DNA of 64,000 nt, taken from contig NC_057807.1 in NCBI RefSeq assembly GCF_018294505.1, forward strand, positions 171,779,498 through 171,843,497. The letters are read 5' to 3'. Below the pieces are notes generated by a model. The model was given only the letters and a program-made list of their open reading frames with translations, ran no database searches and was not told the origin of the DNA. Position 1 is the first letter of the stretch, and every line of letters starts with the position of its first letter. Positions 45,473 through 57,747 of this stretch are shown here, one piece after another. The stretch comes from Triticum aestivum. Lineage: Eukaryota; Streptophyta; Magnoliopsida; Poales; Poaceae. The translations under genes and the position numbers were made by a program.

Positions 45473-46946
45473 ATATCAGTAAATGCTTGAGGACAAGCGA
45501 GGTCTAAGCTTGTTGGAGTTGATACGTCCATTTTGCAATACAATACTTTGTGGAGTAACTCTAATACCTTTTCTCTCATAATATGCAAGGTTTACACAAA
45601 GATGGAGAATACCAGCAGTTGGAATTCTGAAATAGAAAAAGCTATGTCAGAGATACCTATTATGCACATCTCCAAATGAGCTAAAAGTTTATGGAGAATT
45701 GTTTCATAATATATCAAAATTATTGGAGAAAGGAAATACTGGAGGAGGCCACCCAGGTGCCCACTAGGCACCAGGGTGCGCCACACCCTCCAAACGTGCC
45801 CTGGTGGGTAGTGGGGGCCCTAGCCCACCTCCGGTGCCCATCTTCTAGTATATAAAGTATTTTGACCTAGAAAAATAAGGAGAGGACTTTCAGGATGGAG
45901 TGCCGCCGTCTTGAGGCAGAACTTGGGCAAGACCACTTTTGCTCTTCGATGGAGTGATTCTGCCGGGGATACATCCCTCTGGGAGGGGGAAATCAAAGCT
46001 ATCGTCATCACCAACAACCCTCTCACGTTGGGAGGGCCAATCTTCATCAACGTCTTCCATAACACCATCTCATTCAAAACCATAGTTCATCTCTTATGTT
46101 AAATCTTTGTACTAGAACCTTAGATTGTTACCTGTGGGTGACTAGTAGTGTTGATTACATCTTGTAGTTGATGCTAGCCGGTTTATTTGGTGGAAGATTA
46201 TATGTTCAGATCCATTATGATATTTATTACTCCTCTGATCTTGAGCATGCATATAGTTGTATGAGTAGTTACTTCTGTTCTTGAGGACATGGGAGAAGTC
46301 ATGTTGCAATTAATCATGTGAATTTGATATTCATTCGATATATTGATCATATATATGTTGTGATTCCCTTAGTGGTCTTATAGGAACATCGACTACATGA
46401 CACTTCACCATCTTTGGGCCTAAGGGGATACATTGTGGAGTAGTTATTAGATGATGGGTTGCTAGAGTTACAAAAGCTTAAACCCTAGTTTATGCGCTAT
46501 TTTGTAAGGTGCTGATTTGGATCCACATGTTTAATGCCATGGTTAGATTTTATCTTAATTCTTCTTTCGTAGTTGTAGATGCTTGTGGGACGGGTTAATC
46601 ATAAGTGGGAGGCTTGTTCAAGTAAGAACATCACCCAAGCACCGGTCCACCCATATCATATTATGAAAGCAGCGAACGGCGAATCAAACCGACATGCTGA
46701 AAGAGACTAGATGAAATTCCTGTGTATCCTCAAGAACACTTTGCTTATAAGAGATTGTTTTGGCCTATCCTTTGCTATAAAAAAGGAATGGGCGACCTTG
46801 ATGCACCTATTGTTACTATTGCTACTTTTCACTTGTTACAAATTATCTTGCTATCAAACTATCTGTTACTGACAATTTCAGTGCTTGCAGAAATTACCTT
46901 ACTAGAAACCGCTTGTCATTTCCTTCTACTCCTCATTGGGTCATCA
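45473..46946 (+). mobile_element. Ty3/gypsy 3' end: short internal tail plus 3' LTR
   Basis: About 47 bp of internal sequence ends in AAGCTTGTTGGAGT, the polypurine-side motif, followed by the LTR from 45520 (TGATACGTCC) to 46946 (GTCATCA). A TATA-like TATATAAAG lies near 45850. The LTR is broken by a deletion near its end: CATTGGG joins directly to TCATCA, losing roughly 60 bp usually present between two TGGG copies, as recalled for this LTR type. No coding sequence; the frame at 45911-46102 is not a gene. Confidence 0.6.
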
Positions 46947-48251
46947 GCCCACTATTCGAATGGGTCTCCCCATGCTCTTATTGCCAATTTTTTTCTATTA
47001 GTATAATGCCACCGCCCACTGGTAAAATCAAGCAATGCTATTGCTAAAGTGATGCCATATTTAACTAATGTCGCAGTTAATCTAATGCCACCGATAAATT
47101 TAAGCAATGCCAAGTAATTTCACAGGATTATTTCATGGTTAGTTGTTGACTTTGGATGTATTAAAGATTTTTGAGGTAAGGCATTCTAATGTTGTTACAC
47201 AGCCAGTATACCAATGATGAACGTGTTACTACCTTAAGATTTTTGCATTGTTAATGCTTATAGATTACATACCTCAGTTCATAATGTTATGATCAGTCAA
47301 AAAAACATTGTATAGTGTCACCAAAATTCCAAGGCGGTGATGTCATTTTGTTTCAGTTAAATTGCCAAAAAAATTATGAAGAGAAGAGGAAAGGTCAGGA
47401 GTGGGAACCTCCTCCTCCGGTTGTTTTCTTGATTCGTTTGATCAAGTTTTTATGTTTGATAGATTATCAAGATTGGGATAGCAATTTCTTAGGTCCCCTC
47501 GAGTTCGAAATGATATTTACCTTGAAGGTACATGTTTTGCAATTTTTTATACTATCATTAGTTAATAATGCTAGTTACCTTTAGAATTTTGTATTTGGTT
47601 TAATGCTATTGCACAGTCAGTATACCAATACTGAAACTTGTTACCTTTATATTTTGTATTGTTAATGCTTATAGAAATCTTCTACTGCTGGCTTATGGAA
47701 ATATGTTCAGTAAAACCATCGTACTATTGCTCTATCCACTGCATTAGTGTATTTGTTCTATTCGAATGGTGTCGCGTTAGTGTATGGACATGTATAAGGT
47801 GTGGCAAGCTTTCCTAGATATGTGCTCAATAAAACTACTAACTGTTTGTCTAAATACTAGACGTTTGGGTACTTTAAATTGAACTACGAAAACGTCTTAT
47901 GTTAAGAAACATAGGGTGTAGGGTTCATTGAAATTATACTGGCAAAGCTAGCGACAACTTTTTTAAAATTAATGTTCATTATGTTATCGGAGGAGGTCTG
48001 CATGTTTGTCTCTATTGCCTATCGATTACATATCTGACATCATTTTGTTTTTGTTGAACTGCACAAAAAATGATTAAAAAAATAGGAAAGGTCGAGAATC
48101 GTTCAACCTGTCACAAAATACTATGTATGCCTTCTTGACATCAGCCGCAGTTGCCTTATTTATTCCTTCAAACAGGTGGTTAGATACAGTCTTACTACCT
48201 TATCCCATTAAGAAATTGGATAGCTTATATTTGTAAGCCTATGCTTCAACT
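46947..48251. other. Unassigned sequence with internal tandem duplication
   Basis: Blocks recur about 400-700 bp apart: CAGTATACCAAT..GTTACC and TTGTTAATGCTTATAGA at 47200-47270 and 47615-47680, and GTCATTTTGTTTCAGTT-type exon-like blocks at 47338-47400 and 48040-48095. A frame at 47315-47584 (QDWDSNFLGPLEFEMIFTL) could be a decayed exon. No family recognised. CACTA2 begins at 48252. Confidence 0.4.
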
Positions 48252-48759
48252 CACTACAAAAAAAGACACATCCATGACATTTTGGGCCAAACAAATTTTA
48301 TTCTGTCGTGCTTATGACACTTCTATGACGATAACTATGACAAAAACACGTATCATCATAGATGCGGTGGGCTCCAACTTCAATGACAAAAAATCATGAC
48401 TAAAAATGGGCTTTTCGTCCCGGGCGGTCCGGGGACGCACCTGAATGACATTCTTTGGGCCGTCCATGATGGAAAAAATCATGGTAGAAGCGATGGTGAG
48501 GAAATTTCAGGGAGCTCCTGTTTTACGGTGGGTAGTCGGGGCCAAGTGATGCACGGAGATTTGCGCGTTTCTCTCGGACATGTACACGCGGGTGTGCGAG
48601 GCGTTGGGTTCTAACGGAACCCGAGCGAGGCATTCGCTTACTGAACCCAAGCGATCAATCCCTTGACAGTTAACTGAACCCGAGCGATTCCTTCGCTACT
48701 ATTACTAACTGATACCGACAAACCTGCCTCTTGATGAATAGTGACTGTTGTTTGGGGAT

Positions 48760-50130
48760 GAACTGTCCCGGTGTGAGTTGGCTGAATAGGACCCCGTGGT
48801 AGTAGTAGGCCATTTCCGCTAGATGAACAGGACCCCGATTGAGGAGGCCATCACACCCGAGTCGGTTGGGAGTGGATGAACAGGACCTCATGGAGGGCTG
48901 GTTGAATAGTAACTGGTGGAGGCTAGATGAACAGTAGGCCGAGGATGAACAGTAGATGGTGGAGGCATGAGGAAGTCGACGGTGGATGAACAATAGCAGG
49001 TGGAGGCTGGGAGAAGTCGACGGTGGATGAACAGTAGCCCATGGAGGCTGGACGAAGTCGACAATGGATGAACAGTAGTGCATGGAGGCTGGAGCGAGGC
49101 AGTAGACGATGGATGAATAGAAGCCCGTGGGGTCCCATTTTGTAGTACGCCACACCCCTCTCGATGAACAGGACCCCGTTTCGATCATAGGCGCTCCAAC
49201 ACAAGTTTGTTTCATCTGTCTTGTCATACGCCCCACCCCTCCCGATCAACAGCACCCCATTTTGACCGTAGGCGCTCAAACATAAGGCCGTTTCCTCGGT
49301 TCTGCGGTACGCCAGACCCTTCATAACAAACAGGACCCTATTTCGACCGTAGGCGCTCAAACATAAGGCCGTTTTCCTCTGTTTTGCGGTACGCCAGACC
49401 CCGTTCCGGCTATTCGATCCTAGCCGGTTGGCTCTTGATGAATAAGGCATGTTTTGACCCAGTGGCTTCACTCTCAACGAACATGACGCGTTCCGACACA
49501 GTCACTTGACTCCCGATGAACACGACGTTGTTTCCTCTGTTCTGACCCAGCCAGTTAGCTCTCGATGAACAGGACGACGTCGCTGCCGTCCGTTGCCTTT
49601 CCATGTACATGAGCCCTGGCCGTCCATATGCGCGAGTATGCGTTTTGAGACCCCGCTCGTATGTACATACATGGCCATATTTTTTGGCATGTGGCTGTAC
49701 GTATGTGTACATGGTTTAGAAGGGACTGCCTGAACTGCTACGTGGGGGGCTCTACTATGACATGTGTCGCTGGTTGCTCGGCCACAGTTCATCATTGCAG
49801 AGCGACCGATCGACTAGTATGTACGTACACATTCGTGACAAGACAGACAATGCTACGTACACTTTAACCGGGTGGGTCCTACCTGTTAGGGAGGATAAGG
49901 ACACACTTCCTTGCTTGCGAAGATATAGCTGCTGGGTCCCAGCAGTCAAGGGGGGAATCATTTTTTCACGCAATAAGGAGGCACTTCCTGGCATGCAAAG
50001 ATGTAGCTGGTGGGTCCCAGCTGTTAGGGGGAGGAATCATTTTTTCCCGCATAATAAGGAGGCACTTCCTTACGTGCGAAGATGTAGCTCATGGGTCCCA
50101 GCTGTTAGGCTCTCCATGTACAGTCCTCTT
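48760..50130. repeat. CACTA2 5' subterminal repeat modules
   Basis: Same three module types and order as 3074-5130: TGAACAGTAG..GGAGGCTGG units (48890-49130), CGGTACGCCA..CCCCTCCC units (49140-49410), and CTTCCTTGC..GGTGGGTCCCAG units (49890-50110). Module numbers differ from CACTA1. Confidence 0.75.
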
Positions 50131-52447
50131 CTAATGACTCTCGTTCCTTGACCACGCCGCGCCGAGCGCAGCAAGCTGATGGATGACGGTGAGTCCCTAG
50201 ACGAGAACGACCCGGAGATGGGAAGACACGACAATGGAGTCGCAGATGGAGAGGAATATAAGGGTTATAACTGGTTCTGGTGTGACGTGGGGCTGCTTTC
50301 GGCAGAGAATAATAGGAGGTCTGGAGGGGTGGAGGGATAGCCTGGCCGGCGGTGGGGTAACGCTTCGCAACGATGCGTGCTAAGCAGAGCCACTAGCCGC
50401 CGGAGGCCGGAGCAGGCGGTCCCGGCGACCCTAGAGGAAGAAGACGAGAGATTGAAGGTGCATGTCAACCGTTGGATATAAACCCAATGGCTTTGGATGT
50501 CAGAAACATTTGTTGACTAAGTTGACAATGCCTTGCGTAGGCTTCGACCTATTGGCCGACATGTCAGCTTGCAAAAATGTGGCATATATTTAATCCATGT
50601 TTTCTAGAATTTACGGTCCATTTGTTGGGCTGGGTGAACAAATAATTTAGCGTCAATGTGGTGCGTTTAATTTTTCTAAGAAATCACAGCCCATTTGCAC
50701 TTTCTTGAAACACATGAATTAGTTGGGCTTGTTCTATATTTAATGTTAGGTTAGAAGGAGCGATTAATATCATAAAATAAATTGGAGCTATGCATTTATT
50801 ATATGTAAAATTAACAAATTAGCAAGTTGTTGCTCAAAAGAAAAATGAGCGTGTTATTATTACATTGGTCCTTAAAATCTTCTCAAGCTTTTGTATGCAA
50901 TCACCAAGATTTTCCTTGCCTAAGAGTCAAAACAACCAGGATTTTCCTTGCCAACTTCTGTTAAATATTTTCTGTTAATAAGACGTGGGATGTATATATA
51001 ATTTCTGTTAAATATATGATAATAGTAATAATATAAATATATATAATGTGATTAGAAGGGAAAACATTAATTGGACACTTCATTATTATTCTTATATATA
51101 GATAAATAGAAGTGAGATCTGTGTTTTATTAAAAAATATACATTGGGTTGTCGATGTTTCAGAAAAAGTAAAACCTACGCTGGGAGGCCCATAGGCCGGT
51201 ACGTACATGATGAACCTGGAAAATTAAGTTGAAACCACTGTCTCGGTATGTCGTGGGCTACGCATGTTAAAAAACAAAACCTAGGCCTAGTTGATACTTG
51301 TTTGCCCTCTGAAAAATCATACCAGCTAGATCCCTGATACCCCTAAAAAAGCCCCAATGACAGTTATCGTTGGAATTTTGTTTTATTGACTAGGTTGACA
51401 AACCCGTGGGCCCTAACGTTAGTATACAATTAGGAGGAAGCTTTTTTGCAATGAGGCACTTGCTTGCGTACGGATTGAACTTGGTAGGTCCCCACTCTCA
51501 GCCTCTCGGCATACAGTCCTCTCCGGATTCCTCTTGTTTGTTGAGCATGTTGACAATGGAATACGGCGGCACCAAGGCCAGTTCACATGGATGGGAAAGA
51601 ACTGGAGCCGGGAAAGATGCCTTCATTCTTTCGAACATACCACACTACCCTGGTGGTTGCAGCCCTCTCACCCAAAAGTTGTACAACCCGTGTGTAGGGG
51701 TGGATTAATGAGCTGTTCAGCTTGTTAAGTTAGTGCTCATTAGTCTCGTGGTCATTAAGGCTCGACTCATTAAGCTCCAAAAGATTAACGAGCAAAAAAC
51801 CCTGCTCGACTTGGTTCGTTCGAAGCTCGTTAAAAGAAAATTCATGTAAGATGAAACATGTATTGTGTTGTTACTAAAAAACTTTAGCATGAAACATGTT
51901 AGCTGGTTCGTTAAGCTCCTTAAGAAATTGATGATTCGCTTTGTTCATTAAGAAGCGACCGATAAGGATAACAAGCCGAACTATCTAGGGATCATTGCTC
52001 ACTAGGTACAAGCTTTTGTTCCAGCCCTAACGGTGTGCCAGGTCGCACTTTGTATCGTTCAAGTCTGGTACTAGACCCTCCATCAAGTGAACAACCACCG
52101 CCTCATAAAAATTGTGAACAACCCCACGACTCAAATTATCGGAAATGTGGTCTGCACCAACATGCATTATTATTTATATTTTGTATGTCGGAGTATGCTC
52201 AAGAAAATGTGACAGTACAATCATTATTGGTCCCCTTTGTAATTTGTGCTAAATTTTGACCAAAGATTTAACTAACAAAATGTTAGTGCATGTTAACAAA
52301 AATTATATCCTTGGATTCGTATTTGAACATAGTTTTCAATGATGTAATTTTTTGTGACATGCATGAACATTTGGTTGTTTTAATTCATAGTCAAATTTTG
52401 GCACAAACTATCATGGAGACCAATAAACCAGGATGGAGGTAGTACTA
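50131..52447. other. CACTA2 interior without recognisable gene
   Basis: The first kilobase is homologous to CACTA1 at 4280-6130. From about 51690 the sequence diverges: repeated GCTCGTTAA/CTCATTA motifs (51700-52010) make a locally repetitive block. No gene seen. Confidence 0.5.
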
Positions 52448-52687
52448 CTATTGCCAGCTCCACATCTGTCGTCGAAACTCTATGACTAGCCGCTCTATTA
52501 CATGTGGGACATCAAGCATCCGTGCCCGCGTGCCATCCACCAAATCACAGCGAGGTGCCTTCTTCTCCTCCTTCTTCTTCTGCTTCTTCTCCTTCAGCTT
52601 CTTCTTCTTCTTCTTCTCCTCCTCCTGCTTCTCCTCCTTCTTCTCCTCCTTCTCCTTCTCCTTCTCCTGCTCCTTCTCCTGCTCCTT

Positions 52688-53061
52688 CTCCTTCTTCTTC
52701 TTCTTCTTCTTCTTCTTCTTCTTCTTCTTCTTCTTCTTCTTCTTCTTCTTCTTCTTCTTCTTCTTCTTCTTCTTCTTCTTCTTCTTCTTCTTCTTCTTCG
52801 TCTTCTTCGTCTTCTTCTTCTTCTTCTTCTTCTTCTTCTTCTTCTTCTTCTTCTNNNNNNNNNNNNNNNNNNNNNNNNNNNNNNNNNNNNNNNNNNNNNN
52901 NNNNNNNNNNNNNNNNNNNNNNNNNNNNNNNNNNNNNNNNNNNNNNNNNNNNNNCTTCTTCTTCTTCTTCTTCTTCTTCTTCTTCTTCTTCTTCTTCTTC
53001 TTCTTCTTCTTCTTCTTCTTCTTCTTCTTCTTCTTCTTCTTCTTCTTCTTCTTCTTCTTCT
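52688..53061. repeat. CTT/AAG (GAA-type) triplet microsatellite
   Basis: Near-pure CTT runs from 52691 to the gap at 52855 with two CGT interruptions near 52798-52810, and from 52955 to 53061. On the minus strand it is read as AAG, giving poly-Lys in the exonuclease-like gene; the other frames give poly-Glu or poly-Arg. A less regular CTT/CTC zone extends to 52560. The true length is unknown because of the gap. Confidence 0.95.
52855..52954. other. Assembly gap, exactly 100 N (unsized)
   Basis: A round 100-N run inside the CTT array suggests a gap of unknown length. Confidence 0.99.
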
Positions 53062-53705
53062 CATTTTCGATGGGAGACAGCTTTGCAACAAGCTCTTTGG
53101 ACCTTGCAGCTATCTCGAAACTCACACGGGCATCGAGGGCAGCATATTTTATCTGCTCGTACGTCAAGGGATAATTCTCCCATCCAAACGACCTTAATGC
53201 CACCGTCTCGTCACCCTTTTGAAGATTTGTACCGAGCACAAAATTTGCTATATCGAATAGGGATGGTGTCTGTTTATCACAATTTTCTACAGGAATTTTG
53301 ATTCTGGTTTGTAGGCCAGCGATGCTTTTCAAATCAAGGTTGTACGGCTCCAGCTTCTGTTTCCCCTTCGATGGCTACCCCACATAAGTATACGTCCTCC
53401 TTAGACAAGAAATCGTGAAGCTCACCTGGTATGGAGGGCGAGTGTATGATGTGGTACACCAACACATCATCTTCGAGGCACAGCTGAAGGACGGCGGCGC
53501 GTTGGATCTTTCCAGGGGCACGCTCCGTGTACTCTGCGTCAAGACCGATGACCCTCGTCTCTACCTTTTCGAGGGAGTTGGATACATTGTTGATCCACTG
53601 CCGAACAACCCTTGGGTGGACGGTGACGGTGGCAACTATGCTCATCGAGCCTTTGACGAGGACATGTTGGACGCTAAAAACCTGCATCCCGATCTCTTTC
53701 GCCAT

Positions 53706-54849
53706 TTGGAACCGCTGGAACGGAGGGCTATGGTTTGGAGAATTAGGATTAGATGGCTAGTCTAACTGAAGTAGTAGATGATTATTTAAAGAGGTTAAAA
53801 CAATGTGAACGCAGTGGGGTTTGGATGCAAATGAAGACGAAGGGGAGGTGAAGAAGCCGAGGAAAATTGGTTCCCGATGGAGAAGTAAATGGGAGAAGTG
53901 GCGTGCAGGCAGTTGATTAGATGGCTAGGTAGACTAAACGAAAAGGCTATGCGGGTAGACTGATGAGTCGTACCTGTTCGTGTACGTGCCCATCCTTCCT
54001 GATAGGTGGGACCTATGCAAACAGATAAAAATGTGTCATAGCTGGTTTAGATGGATATTGGCGCGTGAGTGGGAGACACAACATTCTCTGGTTAAGGAAT
54101 ACTCCCTCCGTTTAGGTGAGTAAGTCACCTTATGAAAATCAGGGTTTCCCAAAACCTTTAGGCGTGGAGCATTAACTTCCTGCTCGATCCCGTCCCAGCC
54201 TAGTTAGCCAGCGTTCTCTTCCTCTGCTGCCGCGTTCTACCTTTCCATTTTTCCTCTTCTCATGTGTGGAACGATCTGCATGCCGTCCTTGATGCACCAG
54301 AACGACCACTGCATGCATCGCGGCATGGCGTTGATTGGGCATGCACGAGAATTTGGTTCTGCTGGCAATATGGATGATACCTGAACGATGAAGTGAACAG
54401 GCATGCCAACACGGGAGACCTATTTCCGCTATACAATACTGGAGTACTCATGTTCCTACTAGTAGTAGTGGTAGTACAACTGTGGTACACTTGATGGTCA
54501 AAATACTATTCATCCGGTCCTCACAGTGAAGTGACAACTCCCTGCGCCTGACACTAGTCCAGGCGGCGTGTTTGGGTTACCAAAGTCAGTCTCACCCTAT
54601 GCACTATGCAGTCTATCACCGCCGTTGTACAGCACATTGGTGCCTCGCCTCGTCTCCCTCTCCCCTCCCATAGCACCACTCCATCTCCATCTCCTTCTCC
54701 GTCTCCGTCTCCATCTCACTGTGCCCCCGTGTACCATCGCCTCACTCGCCTCTCCCAGTACCACTATTCCCTCGCTAGCCGCTCCAGCACCGACAACCTT
54801 CTCCCCCATAAATCAAGCCCCCCCAAACCCCCACCTTCCAAACTCCACC
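53706..54849. other. Intergenic stretch with MITE fragment
   Basis: No gene. It contains the left part of a Stowaway-like MITE from 54102 (CTCCCTCCGTTTAGGTGAGT, preceded by TA), homologous to 21628-21914 up to about 54190. CT-rich sequence at 54640-54800 is the likely 5' leader of the F-box gene; the long frame there is not a gene. Confidence 0.6.
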
Positions 54850-56913
54850 ATGGCCGAACGCGAACCGTGCAGCATCCATATGAGCCGCGATTGGAGCAAT
54901 CTCCCCAGTGACATCCTCGACCTTTGTTGTTCGTGTATGGATATGTTGAGAACCCTGCGGTTGGCTGCATGCTCGAGGGACATGCACACGGCCATCATCG
55001 AAGCGAGGCCTAAGCTTTTCAAGACACCTTGCTTGCTGCTATCTGGTCTTGCGAGATTGGCTCACCATGATACGGAGGCGTACATGATGCCCCTCGACTT
55101 CAATCCGACCTCCATTATGTAGTGGGTCGTCGTACATCATTTCCCTCGACTTTGATCCGTTCACCATCGCCCGAGACTTCTTGGCAGGTATGTACCGGGC
55201 CGGCATGAACTCCCACTGGATGGCTGCCTTCAGAGAAGACGGTAAAAAGTTGGTGCTCGTGAACTTCCAGACCTCCCATGAGATTATCCTTCCTCCGTTG
55301 GATTATATAGAGTTTTACCATCGCAGTCCAAGTCATCTAGATTACCACGTCAGTTGGACGGACCTTGTTTTGCAGAAGATTGTAATCTGCCAAGTGCCCA
55401 CACGACATGCGAATTACGCAGACTTCAAGCTAATTGCCTTGTTCGACCGCGGACTCGCCTATCTTTACGTCGGTGCCTTCTTTAGCTGGAGACAACTCAG
55501 CTCGCAGTGGATCATCGTCAAAGCTGATACACACTTCTGTGATGCTATTGAACACAATGGCATCATCTACGCGATCGACAAAGCAGATGGCACCACGTAT
55601 TGCTGGGATGGCGCGTGTAAGTTGTTTCCGTCTCATGTTAATGATGACGCTATGACACTGTTTGAACTTTTTGTGATGATTGGCATATCCCTGTTTGAGC
55701 AGAATTTGAGTAGAACTATGGCAATGTATTAGAGACGCCGTAAATCAGCTATATTTGGAATGAGTTAATTCATGTGATTGTGACCATGTCATTACAACCA
55801 ATTTGTACCCTGAATAATCAAACGGTTAGGAATATATGGATATTATCCTTATTTTACAGTAATCTATATACTACTACTAAATATGAGTGTGTATCAATGG
55901 CCATGTTAGTTTTCTCATTTTCATGATGTAGAAACATGCACCACACTGTTGGTTTCATCTAACCATACATTTGGGAAGTAAATGTGCATATGGAGAACTC
56001 TATATTTGGAAGTAGTGAAATCCTACAATGCTTACCATGTGTACATACCTATATTCGCCCTTCAGCAATCAATGGCTAGAATAATATCCTCACAAAAAAT
56101 TTGCCCACAGAACACGAGTGTATAACAATGCATGGTCTGTTAGTTACCTTGAAGAATTTGTTTGTGAGGACAGAACATGATTACATAACATGCATAACAT
56201 GGTAGTTTCCTGTGAAGAATCGATTGCGAGATAACATGAGTATAACCATGCATGGCACTTCTATATTTTCGAACCCAGTATACATTTCCCTGTATTTTCC
56301 TCCCAGTTCCAACAGGGACATATCAATGCTTTTTCTTGCATTATCCTACTCATACTCTGAACAATGCTGATCTTACATTAACAATGCCTGTCCTTTTTGA
56401 TATGATGCAGTGTCCCTATAGTTACTGCCCTTTGTAATCACACCACCTTTGCCAAAAACAGGGAAGCACAACTGGTTCCTCACTCGATCAGACGACGACA
56501 AAAGACTGATGATCATTCGGACACATGAGCCGGAAAAGTTATATTGCAAAAAACCCACTGTATACAAGCACTGTGTAATATGTGAGTATCCGGACAGTGG
56601 CTGTTACGTCTATGAGCAGGATACCAGCTTGTTGGGGCCTTTAGAATTTTTTAGTACGAGGCGGGTAAACAACCTTGGTTCACACTCTCTGTTTCTCGGA
56701 CTCAATTATCCGATTAACCAGGAGATCACCGTTATCAAGGACCTTGATGGCAGAGAGGCTCTGTGTGCTATGGAAAACTGTGTCTACACGGCGAGCCCTA
56801 GGAGTTCGGGAGCAAACTCCCCTGATTGTCAACAATACAGCCTGCATCCAAAAGAAGGTGAGAATGACAAAGGCATCCGGATTAACTTTGATCCTTGGAT
56901 GTCTCAATTATGA
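54850..56913 (+). pseudogene. F-box / DUF295 (KIB-type) gene, two exons, frameshifted
   Basis: ATG 54850 (MAEREPCSIHMSRDWSNLPS) opens an F-box-like N-terminus of about 35 residues (WSNLPSDILDLCCSCMDMLR). F-box proteins bind SKP1 and recruit substrates for ubiquitination. The frame stops at 55120, beside a 52-bp partial duplication (YMMPLDFN near 55081, YIISLDFD near 55133). It resumes one base out at about 55133 and carries DUF295-like sequence (WMAAFREDGKKLVLVNFQTS, EHNGIIYAIDKADGTTYCWD). A donor GTAAGT near 55619 and an acceptor CAG at 56458-56460 bracket an intron of about 840 bp. Exon 2 (KHNWFLTRSDDDKRLMIIRT, SLFLGLNYPI) ends at TGA 56911. The family call rests on this order of blocks. 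Confidence 0.65.
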
Positions 56914-57747
56914 CAGGCAGTGATGTGGTTCAAGCCTTCAGGTTGATAGGTAATTGGGTTGTTGCATCAAAAGGGTGGAGTACTAGTGTCTCCGGATCAC
57001 TGGTCGCTGAAGCGGGGCTGCAAATTATGATGGTGTTGGATCATCTCTTCGAACGACTTTGTTGTCCTTGCTGCTGGTTCTGGATAGGTAGTTCTTTCTT
57101 TTGTTATGCATATTCCTTGTCATTTGGTCATCCTCGTCTATGTCACTCTTACTATGTAATAGTTGCTTCTGTTTAGAATGTCATTCTCGTCTGGATCACG
57201 AGAGTCTGAGCGCTATAGATGGGTGCGTTTTGGTGGTGTAGCAAGACTTCTTATGAACTACCATGTCTTGTTGTTTATGCCAGTAGTAGTCACTAGTCAG
57301 TGTTTGAATGTTGTATATATTGTTGTTTCGAACTGTTTATTGTCTCGAACTACTGGTGGGCTAAATGAGGGCATCACCATTCTCCAGTGTTCAGAGTATA
57401 TCTCCCTTTTCCAAGTTATATAATTTGAGCTCAGTGTCTTTTCGATGATGTACATTTGTTTGGGCCAGTGAGGTGTCGTTGAATATGGTCCGAGTAGTAA
57501 CGCACTGCCAAACAGGTCAATTATGGCTCTCAGGCCGGGCTCTCAAAAGATCCTGAAAAAAGGCCGGGCTCTCCAAACAAGAAAGAATAAGGACTCTTAT
57601 GCCGACATGTGGGCGCCACCGGTGTTTTCGTGCGCTTGCGCACCGAGAGCATATTGGCGCGTGCTCGAAATTCATGCTACCTTTTCGTCCCCAGTCTCCC
57701 GCCCCTCCCCCATCTCTGGAATCTCGATTCCTACTCCAGTTCCCCCA
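56914..57747. other. Downstream of the F-box gene, no clear gene
   Basis: The likely 3' region of the F-box gene continues to about 57430. From about 57520 a GC-richer stretch contains a repeated GGCCGGGCTCTC motif (57534, 57561). The LTR-B insertion begins at 57748. Confidence 0.5.

Larger units (their letters stand above)
52448..53705 (-). pseudogene. Werner-type 3'-5' exonuclease-like gene with poly-lysine tail, one frameshift
   Basis: From ATG 53705 (MAKEIGMQVFSVQHVLVKGS) the minus-strand frame holds motif I as D56-x-E58 (VIGLDAEYTE) and VLQLCLEDDVLVYHII. It reaches the motif II region (CGVAIEGET) and stops at 53334. The domain continues in another frame (YNLDLKSIAGLQTRIKI), past FDIANFVLG, to motif III YAALD (YEQIKYAALDARVSFEIA). 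One small indel near 53350 explains the split. All four DEDDy acidic or aromatic positions remain. After LSPIENE the tail becomes Lys from a CTT/AAG array and ends in a Glu/Lys-rich stretch at 52448. An unbroken relative would be nuclease-like; here activity is doubtful unless the indel is an error. Confidence 0.7.

Noticed and set aside
52482..53301. Long plus-strand frames of poly-Phe, poly-Leu or poly-Ser, and minus-strand poly-Arg
   Set aside because: They are alternative translations of the CTT array and its gap; only the AAG-reading minus frame continues into a recognisable domain.
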